DNA of 38,823 bases from Planctomyces sp. (GCA_013822855.1 PNLE01000011.1:1-38823); one strand, 5' to 3'; shown: positions 15,895 to 24,790, counted from the first letter of the stretch. The notes: generated by a model not told the origin, from the letters alone. Made by a program: numbers and translations.

Positions 15895-17913
15895 TCAGAT
15901 CTCTAATTGCGAGCCGAGTTCGATGACGCGGTCGGGGGGAAGGCAGAAGTAGCGGGTGGCGGAGGTGGCGTTGTGCGACATGGTCGCGAAGAGCCGCTCC
16001 CGCCAGGCAGCCATGCCGCCGCGTTTCGCCGAGGCCAAGAGGCTCTCGCGGCCCAGGAAATAGGTGGTGCGCCCCGGATCGAAAGTGAAGCCCCCATCGC
16101 GGATGAGCATCATCGCGCGGGGAATGTCCGGGTCTTCCATGAAGCCATAGGTGAGCATCACGCGGAAGATGCCGGGGGCGAGCGTCTCGATGGAGACCCG
16201 CTCGGCGTCGTCGACGTGCGGCGTCTGCTCCGTCTTCACCGTCAACAGCACGACCTGCTCGTGGAGCACCTTGTTGTGCTCGATGTTCTGCATGAGCGCC
16301 GGGGGCGTCCCCTGGCCGCTACCGCTCATGAAGACGGCCGTTCCCGGCACGCGAACGGGGGCGCGCAGCGAGATGTCCTTCAGGAAGCTGTCGATGGGAT
16401 AGGCCCGCTCGAAGAGCCGGGCGGCGAGGATCTGCCGTCCGCGCTTCCAGGTGGTCATGATCGTGAAGATGACGATCGCGACGACGATCGGCAGCCAGCC
16501 GCCGTCGGGGATCTTGGTGACGTTCGCGCCGAAGAAGGCCAGATCGATCAGAAGGAACACCCCGGCGATCGATCCCGCGACCGGCCGCGACCAATGCCAC
16601 CGTTCCCGCGCGACGATGTAGAAGATCACCGTGGTGATCGCCATCGTCGAGGTGACCGCGATGCCGTAGGCGGCGGCCAGGGCGTTCGAACTGCGGAAGC
16701 CGATCACAGTGAGGACGCAGCCGATCATGAGCAGCGTGTTGATGGCGGGCATGTAGATCTGCCCATACTCGGTGGCGGAGGTGTGGCGGATTTGCAGGCG
16801 GGGAAGAAAGCCGAGTTGCGAGGCCTGCATGGTGATGGAATAGGCCCCCGAGATGAGGGCCTGCGAGGCGATGACGGCGGCCATCGTGGCCAACGCCACC
16901 AGGGGATAAAGACCCCACGACGGGGCCAGGAAGTAGAAGGGATTCGCCGCCGCAGCCGGGTTGGTGATGAGGAGCGCCCCCTGCCCCAGGTAGTTGAGGA
17001 TGAGGGAAGGAAAGACCAAGGCGAACCAGGCGATGCGGATCGGCCTGCGGCCGAAGTGGCCCATGTCGGCGTAGAGGGCCTCGCCCCCGGTCACCACGAG
17101 GAAGACCGAACCCAGCACGAGAAACCCGTGCCAGCCGTTGGCAAGGAGAAAGCGGGCTCCGTAAAGCGGGTTGAACGAGGCGACGACCGCCGGATGGCTG
17201 ATCAGATTGGCGATTCCCAGCACGGCCAACGTGGTGAACCAGACGATCATCACCGGGCCGAAGAGTTTGCCGATTCCCGCCGTCCCATGGCTTTGGATGG
17301 CGAAGAGGCCCACCAGGATGGCCACGGTGATCGGCACCACGAACGGCTCGAACACATGCGTGGCGACATTCAAACCCTCGATCGCGCCCAGGACCGAGAT
17401 CGCGGGGGTGATCATGCCGTCGCCGTATAACAGAGCCGCTCCGAACAGGCCCAGGACGACCAGCCACCAGCGTTCATTGGAGGAGACGAATTTGATGGGA
17501 GTGGCGAGGGCCATCAACGCGAGGATGCCTCCTTCGCCTCGATTGTCGGCCTGCAGGATGAAGATGAGGTACTTGATCGAGATCACGACGATCAGCGCCC
17601 AGAAGACGAGCGACAGGACCCCCATCACGTTGTCGGGCGTCACCGCGATGCCGTGCGCACCGTGGAAGCATTCCCGCAACGCATAGAGTGGGGAGGTGCC
17701 GATATCGCCGTAGACGACACCCAGAGCCGCGAGGCTGAGCCAGGCGAGGTGGAGCGGGCCCCCTTTGCCGGGCTGATGGCCGGTCTCCGAACCGCCGCCA
17801 TGGGCGCTGGTTGCGGGGGCGGCACTGGCGGAAGGGCTGTGAGCAGGTGTCTGCGGGGAAGCGCCCGAGGGCTTGGTGACGGCCGACGGCGTGGAAGGTG
17901 CGTTCTCAGACAT
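15895..17913 (-). CDS. kup: KUP-family potassium uptake transporter
   Basis: 672 residues. The family signature LSLAALGVVYGDIGTSPLYA is at about 59-78 (first membrane helix), followed by DNRGEGGILAL, the YGDGMITPAISV segment and a total of about twelve hydrophobic helices up to about residue 490. The hydrophilic C-terminal domain of about 170 residues (from RAPVRVPGTAVFMSG) is the normal KUP cytoplasmic tail. The protein imports K+ with H+ across the inner membrane. The first 52 residues are an added Ser/Pro/Ala/Gly-rich, low-complexity tail, longer than in E. coli Kup; no clear alternative start codon removes it. It converges on the Cys/His protein gene. Confidence 0.95.
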   Translation of the reverse strand: MSENAPSTPSAVTKPSGASPQTPAHSPSASAAPATSAHGGGSETGHQPGKGGPLHLAWLSLAALGVVYGDIGTSPLYALRECFHGAHGIAVTPDNVMGVLSLVFWALIVVISIKYLIFILQADNRGEGGILALMALATPIKFVSSNERWWLVVLGLFGAALLYGDGMITPAISVLGAIEGLNVATHVFEPFVVPITVAILVGLFAIQSHGTAGIGKLFGPVMIVWFTTLAVLGIANLISHPAVVASFNPLYGARFLLANGWHGFLVLGSVFLVVTGGEALYADMGHFGRRPIRIAWFALVFPSLILNYLGQGALLITNPAAAANPFYFLAPSWGLYPLVALATMAAVIASQALISGAYSITMQASQLGFLPRLQIRHTSATEYGQIYMPAINTLLMIGCVLTVIGFRSSNALAAAYGIAVTSTMAITTVIFYIVARERWHWSRPVAGSIAGVFLLIDLAFFGANVTKIPDGGWLPIVVAIVIFTIMTTWKRGRQILAARLFERAYPIDSFLKDISLRAPVRVPGTAVFMSGSGQGTPPALMQNIEHNKVLHEQVVLLTVKTEQTPHVDDAERVSIETLAPGIFRVMLTYGFMEDPDIPRAMMLIRDGGFTFDPGRTTYFLGRESLLASAKRGGMAAWRERLFATMSHNATSATRYFCLPPDRVIELGSQLEI

Positions 17914-18355
17914 GCCTGGCGCGTGCCCTTTTCAGTGCCCGTGAGGGATTGTTCGAGATGGAGTGCCGTTTGGCTAAGATTTCTTCGTGGCCCGGATCAT
18001 AGCGACCCGTGGGTGCGGCTGCCCTTAGCGGCGGTGGTTTTGAAGCGTTCCCCATGCGGGAAAGGGAGGCGACAAGTCGTCTGGAACCAAAGTTGGCGTC
18101 GGCGTTTGTCGATGAAGGTGGGATGAGGCGAAAAGTCCGCTTTGTGAAGATCTGAGATTCTATAAATTGAGATTCGGTAAATTGAAATTCGGCGAAAAAG
18201 GGATATTGAGCAGCAGACTATGTCGCATTGCTGATCGATGTCGATATGGTGGATTTCGTCGATGTCGGGAAGGCGAATGGATGACAAGACGATCAGATGG
18301 CAGCAGAACCTAGCGAAAGCCAAATCTCGTCCGCTCACCATAGTGGAGGTGAAAC
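17914..18355. other. 442-bp intergenic region between divergent kup and ADP-ribosylglycohydrolase genes
   Basis: No gene is recognised. It holds the AT-rich imperfect tandem repeat at 18154-18198 and must contain both divergent promoters. The portion nearest kup (17914-18100) is GC-rich without obvious structure. Confidence 0.5.
18154..18198. repeat. Three imperfect 15-bp tandem repeats
   Basis: Units GAGATTCTATAAATT (18154-18168), GAGATTCGGTAAATT (18169-18183) and GAAATTCGGCGAAAA (18184-18198). Units 1 and 2 differ at three positions and unit 3 is more diverged. They are markedly AT-rich against their surroundings and sit 160-200 bp upstream of the plus-strand gene. Confidence 0.6.
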
Positions 18356-19135
18356 ATGCTGGGGGCGATCGCCGGGGATGTGATTGGATCCTACTACGAG
18401 CATTTTCCGACCAAGTCGCGGAAGTTCTATCTCTTTCGCGACGAGTCCGAGTTCACCGACGATACGGTTCTCACGTGTGCCGTCGCGGAATGGCTGCTCA
18501 CGGGACGGGATCTGGTGAAACTCTTGCAGGGCTATTGTTGGCGCTATCCCGAAGCCGGTTATGGAGCGGCGTTTCTCACCTGGGTGAGGACCGGCGGTCG
18601 GGAGCCGTACGGGAGTTGGGGGAACGGTTCCGCGATGCGGGTCAGCCCGGTGGGGTGGGTGGCAAATCATCTCGATGAGGCCATCGAACTTGCGACCCGG
18701 TCGGCGAGCGTGACGCACAACCATCCCGACGGGATTCGTGGTGCCGTCGCCGTGGCCGGAAGCATCCTCCTCGCACGCCAGCGGGCCACACGCGACGACA
18801 TCCTCGCGTTTGTCACCGGCCATTGCGGCTATGAACTGACACACACGCTGGACGAGATTCGCGATCACTACAGCTTCGATGTCTCTTGCTCGGGATCGGT
18901 TCCCGAGTCGCTATTGGCCTTTCTCGAGTCGGTCGACTTTGAATCCGCGATTCGCAACGCGGTCTCCCTTGGTGGTGATGCCGACACCATGGCTTGCATC
19001 TCGGGAGCGATTGCCGAAGCGTTCTACGGAGGAGTTCCCGAGGAAATCGAATTGGAGACGTGGTCCCGCCTCGATCCCGACATTCGCCAAGTCGTGGAGA
19101 CTTTTCGGGAGCGATTTGTCAGACCTATCCGATGA
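18356..19135 (+). CDS. ADP-ribosylglycohydrolase (DraG/ARH)-family protein
   Basis: 259 residues, a compact single-domain member. It begins with GAIAGDVIGSYYE and shows the two metal-binding motifs that define the family: FTDDTVLTC (TDD at 34-36) and SLGGDADTMACI (GGDADT, 206-211). The GNGSAMR (90-95) and HNHPDG (121-126) blocks are also present. DraG/ARH enzymes use a di-magnesium or di-manganese centre to remove ADP-ribose from proteins, nucleic acids or small molecules. The target here is unknown and no ADP-ribosyltransferase is seen nearby. A strong Shine-Dalgarno (GTGGAGGTG) precedes ATG 18356. Confidence 0.92.
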   Translation: MLGAIAGDVIGSYYEHFPTKSRKFYLFRDESEFTDDTVLTCAVAEWLLTGRDLVKLLQGYCWRYPEAGYGAAFLTWVRTGGREPYGSWGNGSAMRVSPVGWVANHLDEAIELATRSASVTHNHPDGIRGAVAVAGSILLARQRATRDDILAFVTGHCGYELTHTLDEIRDHYSFDVSCSGSVPESLLAFLESVDFESAIRNAVSLGGDADTMACISGAIAEAFYGGVPEEIELETWSRLDPDIRQVVETFRERFVRPIR

Positions 19136-19196
19136 GAGGCCGTTCGGAAAATGGAACCGACCCTGACATCTTGCGGTTTCCGGGGGCAATGAACTC

Positions 19197-19210
19197 GGGT
19201 GGTGCCACCC
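19197..19210. repeat. GGGTGG/CCACCC palindrome between convergent genes
   Basis: GGGTGGTGCCACCC: two perfect 6-bp arms around TG. It lies in the 133-bp gap between the stops of two convergent genes and resembles part of the GTGGCAT-type hairpins elsewhere in this window. It could be a bidirectional transcript end or a small interspersed repeat. Confidence 0.4.
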
Positions 19211-19268
19211 ACATTTCGAGATGCGGCTGGAGTCTGTCCGTTGATTGCTGTCGTCTCACTCCCCCCGG

Positions 19269-21419
19269 CTATTTCTTGGTCGGCGGCGTGAGGTCTTCCT
19301 CGCCCCATTCGATACAGGCCCTACCCAGAGTACGGGCATGGGTATCATCCCAGCCTTCTCCCTCGCGGGTGCTGAAGATCAAAAATTGCTGGCCACCTTC
19401 CGCGTCCTGGAGATTGTCCGGCTGCTTGGACATCCATGCACCGGGATAACGCAGGGGGCGATTTCGTTCATCGCGCCATTGACGTGACATGGTGCTCCAG
19501 CCAGAGATCCAGACCCGTTCGGACTGCCCTAGGGTCCGCACGAATTCGTTTTCCTCCGGCGACGAGATCGTCACCAGCCGCCCTTTCAAAAGGATCGCCA
19601 GTTTTTGAGCGTCGGGCAGTTCCATCATCACGTTCGAGATATAGTAGGGGCGTCCATTGAACTCTTTGGCGCTCCTCTGATAGGGACTCCCTTCCTCGGG
19701 GCCATCGGCGACTTTCATGAGTGGATTCTTCCAGTCCTTGCCGAGTCGATACCCTTCCGCGTCAGGTTTCAGTTCAAGTGTCAGCTCATGCACGGTCAAA
19801 TGGGTGGCGTAAGCCAAAACACCGATGGCATGCGTATTCGGCATTGTGCTGTAAGGAGGTGAGATCAATTTTCGCTGAGGGCCCTTCCAGTTGACGAGTT
19901 CGTCTTGATCCAGCCGGGCCACGATGGCCGCATCGTCCCCGTTGACGGTGACATTCACCTTCAAGGTGTGGGGGATGTCATTGACGACCTCCGGATGTTT
20001 ATGCCAACGGACGGCACCAGCCTCCTGATGGCCAAAAAGAAATTTTCGATCGAAGCGCTCGAGTCCCGAATACTGGCCGGCTCCGGAATCGAGCAGCAGA
20101 TTGAAAAACGTTCGATCCAGCGGCAGCATTAAAGTGACGGCTTCGACTCTATTCCGGCGTGTGAAGCGGAATGTCAGATCGTAACTCCCTTTCAGAGCGA
20201 TGGGGGTCATCACACGGGCACATTGGCCGGGCTCGACGACGAGATCGGTCCCCTGCCTCGACCACTTCCCGAAAATGACATGCTCGGGAAGATCGATCAT
20301 GGTGAGCAGATTGATGGGGGTATTCGTGGGCAATCGCGTCGCTGCGACGACTTCGCCCGGTTTGGAAGGTGGAACAACCAAGGGAGGAAAACCCGGCGCG
20401 GGGGCTTTGGGCTTCTTTCCGCTGATGATCGGGCGTTTGAGAGCGGCCGCCAATTCGGTCTGGCGGCGGATCGCGCGGGTCCTCAAGACGGGCGTCAGAT
20501 CGTCCGGATCGATCCCTTCGTACCACGTCAGCGCGCGATCCTGGATGACGGATTTGGCCGTCGCCTGGGACTTCTGGCCAAGTTCCCACCAGAGGTCGGC
20601 GATCGTCAACGGTGTCACATTGTCTTCGATCTGGCGCAGCTCCGCCTTCGCCGCCGCGCTCCATTCCACGTTGTTCCCCGACGCCAGAAGCGGCAGAGCC
20701 TTGCCCCAGTCGGATTGATAGATCGCCGTCCAGAAACCGACTTCGTGCTTCGCGCGGGGGTCGTCAGGTGTCTCCTCCAGGACCAGCACCGCCTTCAGGT
20801 AGGCTCGGTGCGCTGTTTCACGCTCCTCGAGCCAGATGCGGGTTTTCTCCAGTAGCGCCACCGATGGTTTGGAGGCGAACCTCTGGACTTGCTCTTCGGC
20901 CTTGTCGAGGAGTTTTCCCACTTCGCGGTAATCGTTCCGCCGTGCCAAACGTTCCAACACCAACACCTGCTCTTTGAAGGCGGCGTCGAATGCGGATCGG
21001 GACTTCGTTTCTGCCAGGAATTCCATATACATCCGCGATGACTCGAGTTCCGCATCCACGGCGAAAGACTCGGCCAGCCGGGTGACGACCGTCCGCAGGG
21101 ACGCGATGTCATTTTTTTCATGAATGATGGGGAGTGCGGTCTGGATGACGACATACAACTCGTCGGTCTGAATGTCCGGATCCTCAACCAGCTTCATCAT
21201 CTGCCGAAGGGCCTGCTGCCGCCGTGTGGATGTGGTGGCCTCGTCGAGCTTCAGACCCTCGCGAAGTTGATGCTTGAGCATCGTTTGTCGCTCGGCCCCG
21301 GGGATCGGCGCACGTCCATCGGAAGGCGATTCAGCGATCCCCCGTGGGAACATCACTCCCAGACTGAGAATCATGACCAAAGAACTCAGCATTCCCAGAA
21401 ACAACCGCCGCTTTGGCAT
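19269..21419 (-). CDS. Large secreted protein with C-terminal C-type-lectin-like domain
   Basis: 716 residues from ATG 21419 (CCAGGA about nine bases upstream). A longer frame to 21521 adds 34 residues ahead of the signal peptide and is less likely. The N-terminus (PKRRLFLGMLSSLVMILSLG) is a signal peptide or anchor. Residues about 30-300 are helical and charged, as in TPR-like or scaffold regions. A middle beta-rich segment (about 380-560, with FTRRNRVEAVTLMLPL) may bind carbohydrate. The last 130 residues (about 580-705) have C-type-lectin-like features: an AQKLAILLKGRLVTISSPEENEFV opening, VWISG, QWRDERNRPLRYPGAW, QPDN and CIEW near the end. The first of the usual disulfide cysteines is not evident. 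Function unknown; surface binding or structure is an inference. Confidence 0.75.
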   Translation of the reverse strand: MPKRRLFLGMLSSLVMILSLGVMFPRGIAESPSDGRAPIPGAERQTMLKHQLREGLKLDEATTSTRRQQALRQMMKLVEDPDIQTDELYVVIQTALPIIHEKNDIASLRTVVTRLAESFAVDAELESSRMYMEFLAETKSRSAFDAAFKEQVLVLERLARRNDYREVGKLLDKAEEQVQRFASKPSVALLEKTRIWLEERETAHRAYLKAVLVLEETPDDPRAKHEVGFWTAIYQSDWGKALPLLASGNNVEWSAAAKAELRQIEDNVTPLTIADLWWELGQKSQATAKSVIQDRALTWYEGIDPDDLTPVLRTRAIRRQTELAAALKRPIISGKKPKAPAPGFPPLVVPPSKPGEVVAATRLPTNTPINLLTMIDLPEHVIFGKWSRQGTDLVVEPGQCARVMTPIALKGSYDLTFRFTRRNRVEAVTLMLPLDRTFFNLLLDSGAGQYSGLERFDRKFLFGHQEAGAVRWHKHPEVVNDIPHTLKVNVTVNGDDAAIVARLDQDELVNWKGPQRKLISPPYSTMPNTHAIGVLAYATHLTVHELTLELKPDAEGYRLGKDWKNPLMKVADGPEEGSPYQRSAKEFNGRPYYISNVMMELPDAQKLAILLKGRLVTISSPEENEFVRTLGQSERVWISGWSTMSRQWRDERNRPLRYPGAWMSKQPDNLQDAEGGQQFLIFSTREGEGWDDTHARTLGRACIEWGEEDLTPPTKK

Positions 21420-21734
21420 GCTTATCGTCCTGGATTTCAAGAGGGGAGGAAGATGTTGGGGATTAACCCGGAGGCGCGCTGTCAGAGCAAGTCTGGTTTC
21501 AAACCTTTGAAGATCCCGCAAGAGTTAAGAGAAGTGTACATGCGATTCTGGCCCATGGGTAGCATTCTAATTGTCATGCTGTGGAACGAAGGTCTACGGA
21601 CATTTCATCTGGCAGTTTGTCGGAGTGAACTTCGCGAGGATGGTATGACTCAAGGCGGATCGGTGAGGCATCGTCGACACGACTTTTGGACGCGATTTGG
21701 AGGCGGATCGACCCCTTCTTCCCGACAAGGCGGG

Positions 21735-21816
21735 CGATCTCCTGAGGAGCGGTCGCCGACAACAGACGTTGTCTGGGATGTGGTCGGGAAAGAGTGGCTC
21801 TTGAAAGAGCTGTTTT
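21735..21816 (+). other. Cluster of three small hairpins ending in TGTTTT
   Basis: Hairpin 1 is CTCC/GGAG (21739-21749) within CGA/TCG. Hairpin 2 is GACAAC/GTTGTC (21758-21773), which competes with CCGAC/GTCGG (21756-21760 and 21783-21787). Hairpin 3 is GCTCT/AGAGC with a TGAA loop (21797-21810), then TGTTTT. The last could be an intrinsic terminator on the plus strand, and the set might be a small RNA, but no promoter or conservation evidence is available here. Confidence 0.25.
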
Positions 21817-21924
21817 GAATGTCCGTGGAACGGAGTTGGACGGGTCACTCGAACATGTGGACGACACTTAAGTGAGATCCTCAATTTGTTCATCCACGGC
21901 TCGTGACTTAAAAATCGTTCCTAG

Positions 21925-22640
21925 AAGCTCTGGAAATGCGTGCCAACTTTGCTCGCGAAATCAAAGTGCATCGAGGGCGTCTTCCGGGCGGAGGGAGTCG
22001 TTCACAGGGGAGAGCGCTTCGTGCCGGACACTGGGATTGATGGAGATCTCGGTGCGCCACTGGGGCGTGGAACTCGACGAAACCGTCTCGCGATCTTCGC
22101 ACGCCAGGTGGGGCTGGCAGGTCGAGTCCGAGGCATGGTTGTCATGCACCGTTTTGTTGCGCGCCATCCGGGGCATGGCTGTGCCCGTGGAGGGTGAACA
22201 TTCTCTCAATGGTGCGCCATGATCGCCGGTGCGCGATTCGACTTGGCGCGCCTCGGGGGGCTCCATGATCTCGTCGAAGGTTTGCAGGCTGGCCGTGGTG
22301 GCTTCGACTGGAAGAAATTGGGGGCGTGGGCAGATCCGGCTTGGTGGATGCCAAGGGCTGGAGATTCGAAGCGCCCCGTGCCGTGGCATTCACGCACGGC
22401 AGGTGGAGTTTCCGGTGCCAATGAGCGCCGGTTGTGGTTGGTGGATTGTCGGTATTGTCGCAGGGGAACGAGGTGCGCCGATGAGGCCCTGTTGTGGAAT
22501 CAACGGGCCCTGCCTTGATCGATCGAAGGTGTTCTTTCCGAGACCGGAGGCTCCAACAATGTGGCCCGGAGATCGAGAACGTTCCCCCTTCGGCGCACGT
22601 GCTGATTGACGAAGTGGAGGCTGTCGCACTGAAGGCCGAT
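21925..22640 (-). pseudogene. Possible eroded MutS-family P-loop ATPase gene
   Basis: One minus-strand frame from 22668 to 21961, broken by a single TGA at 22390-22392, shows landmarks in MutS-like order. They are a Walker-A-like GASGLGKNTF (22554-22525), an STF-like GTGNST (22419-22402), a Walker-B-like SLQTFDEI ending at 22267, a TTHD-like TVHD at about 22152-22138, and SLRPED...AL near the end (21996-21961). A neighbouring frame at 22395-22355 reads RECHGTGRFESPALG, which fits the residues expected after STF, so a frameshift may lie there. A/B spacing is about 87 codons and Walker A to the end about 200 codons, close to MutS C-terminal ATPase domains and shorter than in ABC transporters. 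Each match is weak, and frames were chosen by eye. Confidence 0.3.
22379..22401. repeat. TGCCGTG/CACGGCA hairpin with GTGGCAT at its loop
   Basis: Perfect 7-bp arms (22379-22385 and 22395-22401) around GCATTCACG. The sequence GTGGCAT at the stem-loop junction recurs in intergenic hairpins at 7663 and 35586 of this window. Confidence 0.4.
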
Positions 22641-23226
22641 GCGTGGGAAGTCGAGCGCACCGACTCACGCTGAGATGAGGGCGTTGATTTTGGGAGGGAG
22701 TTCTTCCCGATCGCCCGACTTTCTCATGAACGGGCGGTGTGTTGTGGAACAGACGGAGCAGGAAGCATTGGATAAACGGCGGATATTCGCCCAGCAGTCG
22801 AACAGGGCCGAAATCGCGTTGAGGGGATTTTGTCGATCGATGCAGACTTCACCTTTCAGGATTCGCGACTGCTGGGGATCCCGATTGAAGCTGCGATTGG
22901 CGGCGGGGTGCGGAAAGTGGCTCGGTCTCCAACCTTCGCTGCGAGCTGCCTCACATGGTGGATTGGAACCGACGGCAACCGTTGCGGGGGACGGTTTAGT
23001 GGTCAAGACACTGGTGAATTTGTTACTGGGAAACTTTTTGCTGGGATTCGGGATTTCGCAGGCAGGATCTGGGGAGGCGGTGAGTGAATCGCCGCGAGTG
23101 ATCGCAACGAGGTATGCGCGCGAGGTCTATGACTCGGTGGCGAATTGTTTCGCCATGGAGGCTCCGGAAGCCAGGCAAGCTGCGGACCATTTTGAGGGGA
23201 TGCCCGGACGAGGACCCGTGCGGGGA

Positions 23227-24672
23227 TCAGCCGACTTTTTCGAGCGGCTCGTCTTCGGCGAGCGGTTCGTTCTCGACGGATCCGGAATCACGCTGAATCG
23301 TGGTCGCCGGGAGCACATCTTCCAGAATGCTGCCGCGCTGCTTGAGCCGGGGGAGCATGGAGCGGGAGATGCGACAATGAAAGGTGGCGGTGGTTTCGGT
23401 GTAGGTCGTTTCCTTGACGATCGCGTGCTCCGAGAGCCAGGCGAAGAGCTTGCCATCTTCGATCCCCGTCGAAACGGTGACATCCACCAGGCCGTCCCCA
23501 AGCCGGTCAACGACGAGTTCCGCGAGGCGTTCCAGGCCGTCGCCGGTTACCGCACTGATCGAAACGCTCCATTCGTATTTCGCGCGGAGCAGGTCGAGCG
23601 TCGAACGGTCGGGAACTTGATCGGCCTTGTTGAGGACGAGGATGAAGTTCTTCAGCTCGACGCCGATCTCTTCGAGAACGGCTTCCACTGTGGCGACCTG
23701 GGCCTCGGCTTCGGGGTTGCTGGCATCGACGACATGCAGCAGCAGATCGGCATGCCGGGCTTCTTCGAGGGTCGATTTGAACGAGGCGACCAGCGAGTGG
23801 GGCAGGTCGCGCACGAAGCCGACGGTGTCGCTGAGGAGCGCCTCGCCCCAGCCGGGGATTTTCCACAGCCGGGTCTTGGTGTCGAGCGTGGCGAAGAGCT
23901 GGTCGGCGATGTAGACCTCTTCGCCGGTGAGGGCCCGCATGAGCGTGCTTTTGCCGGCGTTGGTGTAGCCGACGAGCGAGACGAGGGCGTGATCCCTCCT
24001 CTGCTTGACGATGCGTTCCCGCCGGCGTTCGACTTCTTTGAGATTGGTCTGCAGTTCGGAGATCCGCTGGTCGATGAGCCGGCGGTCGGTCTCAATCTGC
24101 TTTTCGCCGGGGCCGCGACTGGCACCGATGCCGCCATCGATGCGCTCGAGGTGGGTCCAGAGGCGTTTCAGGCGGGTGCGGTTGTATTGCAACTGGGCGA
24201 GTTCAACCTGCAGCTTGGCTTCGGCGGTGCGGGCGTGCGTGGCGAAGATGTCGAGAATCAGCTCGCTGCGGTCGACGATGACGCGGCCCGTTTCCTCCTC
24301 AAGGCGACGGCCCTGCCCCGGCGTGAGGTTGTTGTCGAAGATCACCAGTTCGGCCCGGGTTTCTTCGAGCAGCAGCTTGAGTTCCTCGATCTTGCCGGGG
24401 CCGATGCAGGTGCCGGGATGAATCATCGGGCGGAACTGGACAAGTTCACCCACCACCGTCACGCCCGCCGTCTTCACCAGCCCCTTCAATTCGTCGAGAA
24501 CCTGTTCGCGGTCCTGCTTCTGCTCGGAGAGGGAGACGGCCACGAGGATGGCCGTCTTGTCGATGGTCTGAAGATCGTTGCGGAGCGGTTGATTCAAAGG
24601 GGGCTTTCCAGCGGGAGGCGGTGGCGAGTTCGTCCAACAATTCGGTGCGAGGAACTCAGTCAACAGTTTCAA
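23227..24672 (-). CDS. hflX: Ribosome-associated GTPase HflX
   Basis: 481 residues. The N-terminal HflX domain (about 42-225) includes FRPMIHPGTCIGPGK, VIFDNNLTPGQGRRLE, RVIVDRSELILDIFATHA and the GASRGPGEKQIETDRR linker. The G domain has G1 GYTNAGKS (235-242), G3 DTVGF (282-286) and G4 NKAD (348-351), then a SAVTGDGL G5. HflX splits stalled or hibernating 70S ribosomes using GTP. The C-terminal extension ends in an acidic tail (ENEPLAEDEPLE). No ATG fits the N-terminus: the first in-frame candidate is TTG 24672, with AAGGA directly against it; TTG 24663 has better spacing (nine bases) and TTG 24597 is also possible. Upstream on the same strand, 195 bp away, is the acetyltransferase gene. Confidence 0.95.
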   Translation of the reverse strand: MKLLTEFLAPNCWTNSPPPPAGKPPLNQPLRNDLQTIDKTAILVAVSLSEQKQDREQVLDELKGLVKTAGVTVVGELVQFRPMIHPGTCIGPGKIEELKLLLEETRAELVIFDNNLTPGQGRRLEEETGRVIVDRSELILDIFATHARTAEAKLQVELAQLQYNRTRLKRLWTHLERIDGGIGASRGPGEKQIETDRRLIDQRISELQTNLKEVERRRERIVKQRRDHALVSLVGYTNAGKSTLMRALTGEEVYIADQLFATLDTKTRLWKIPGWGEALLSDTVGFVRDLPHSLVASFKSTLEEARHADLLLHVVDASNPEAEAQVATVEAVLEEIGVELKNFILVLNKADQVPDRSTLDLLRAKYEWSVSISAVTGDGLERLAELVVDRLGDGLVDVTVSTGIEDGKLFAWLSEHAIVKETTYTETTATFHCRISRSMLPRLKQRGSILEDVLPATTIQRDSGSVENEPLAEDEPLEKVG

Positions 24673-24768
24673 TCCTTGGAGTGTGTCGGAAGCCGCGGTG
24701 AATGTCCAGAAGGGTTTCGCCGCCGCGACGGCCCGTTGAGCAGACGCCAGCTGAGGCGACGCCGGCGG

Positions 24769-24790
24769 CCTCCCGGAGGTTCGCGGGAGG
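24769..24790 (-). terminator. GC-rich hairpin after the acetyltransferase gene
   Basis: Perfect 7-bp arms CCTCCCG (24769-24775) and CGGGAGG (24784-24790) around an 8-nt loop, about 78 nt past the stop of the GNAT gene on its strand and upstream of hflX. No U-tract follows on the minus strand, so termination is uncertain. Confidence 0.35.

Larger units (their letters stand above)
21420..23226. other. 1.8-kb region without an intact gene
   Basis: This is the longest gene-free stretch in the window. No frame on either strand gives a recognisable intact protein, and the longer open frames have implausible composition. It contains a series of small hairpins (21735-21816), a possible decayed P-loop ATPase gene on the minus strand (about 21925-22640), and two GTGGCAT/GGGCATG-type hairpins (22171-22186 and 22379-22401). 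From about 22640 to 23226 I see nothing that can be named. Confidence 0.6.

Noticed and set aside
15907-17430. Long plus-strand open frame opposite kup
   Set aside because: Kup is unmistakable on the minus strand; the opposing frame is Asp/Arg/His/Gly-rich shadow sequence.
22361-22401. Possible tRNA-like arm (GATTCGAA) in the gene desert
   Set aside because: No acceptor stem, anticodon arm or D arm can be drawn around it; the hairpin here is explained by the TGCCGTG/CACGGCA repeat.
22525-22563. ABC-transporter ATPase remnant reading of the Walker-A-like segment
   Set aside because: No Q-loop or LSGGQ signature follows, and the distance to the Walker-B-like FDEI (about 87 codons) is shorter than in ABC ATPases and fits MutS better.
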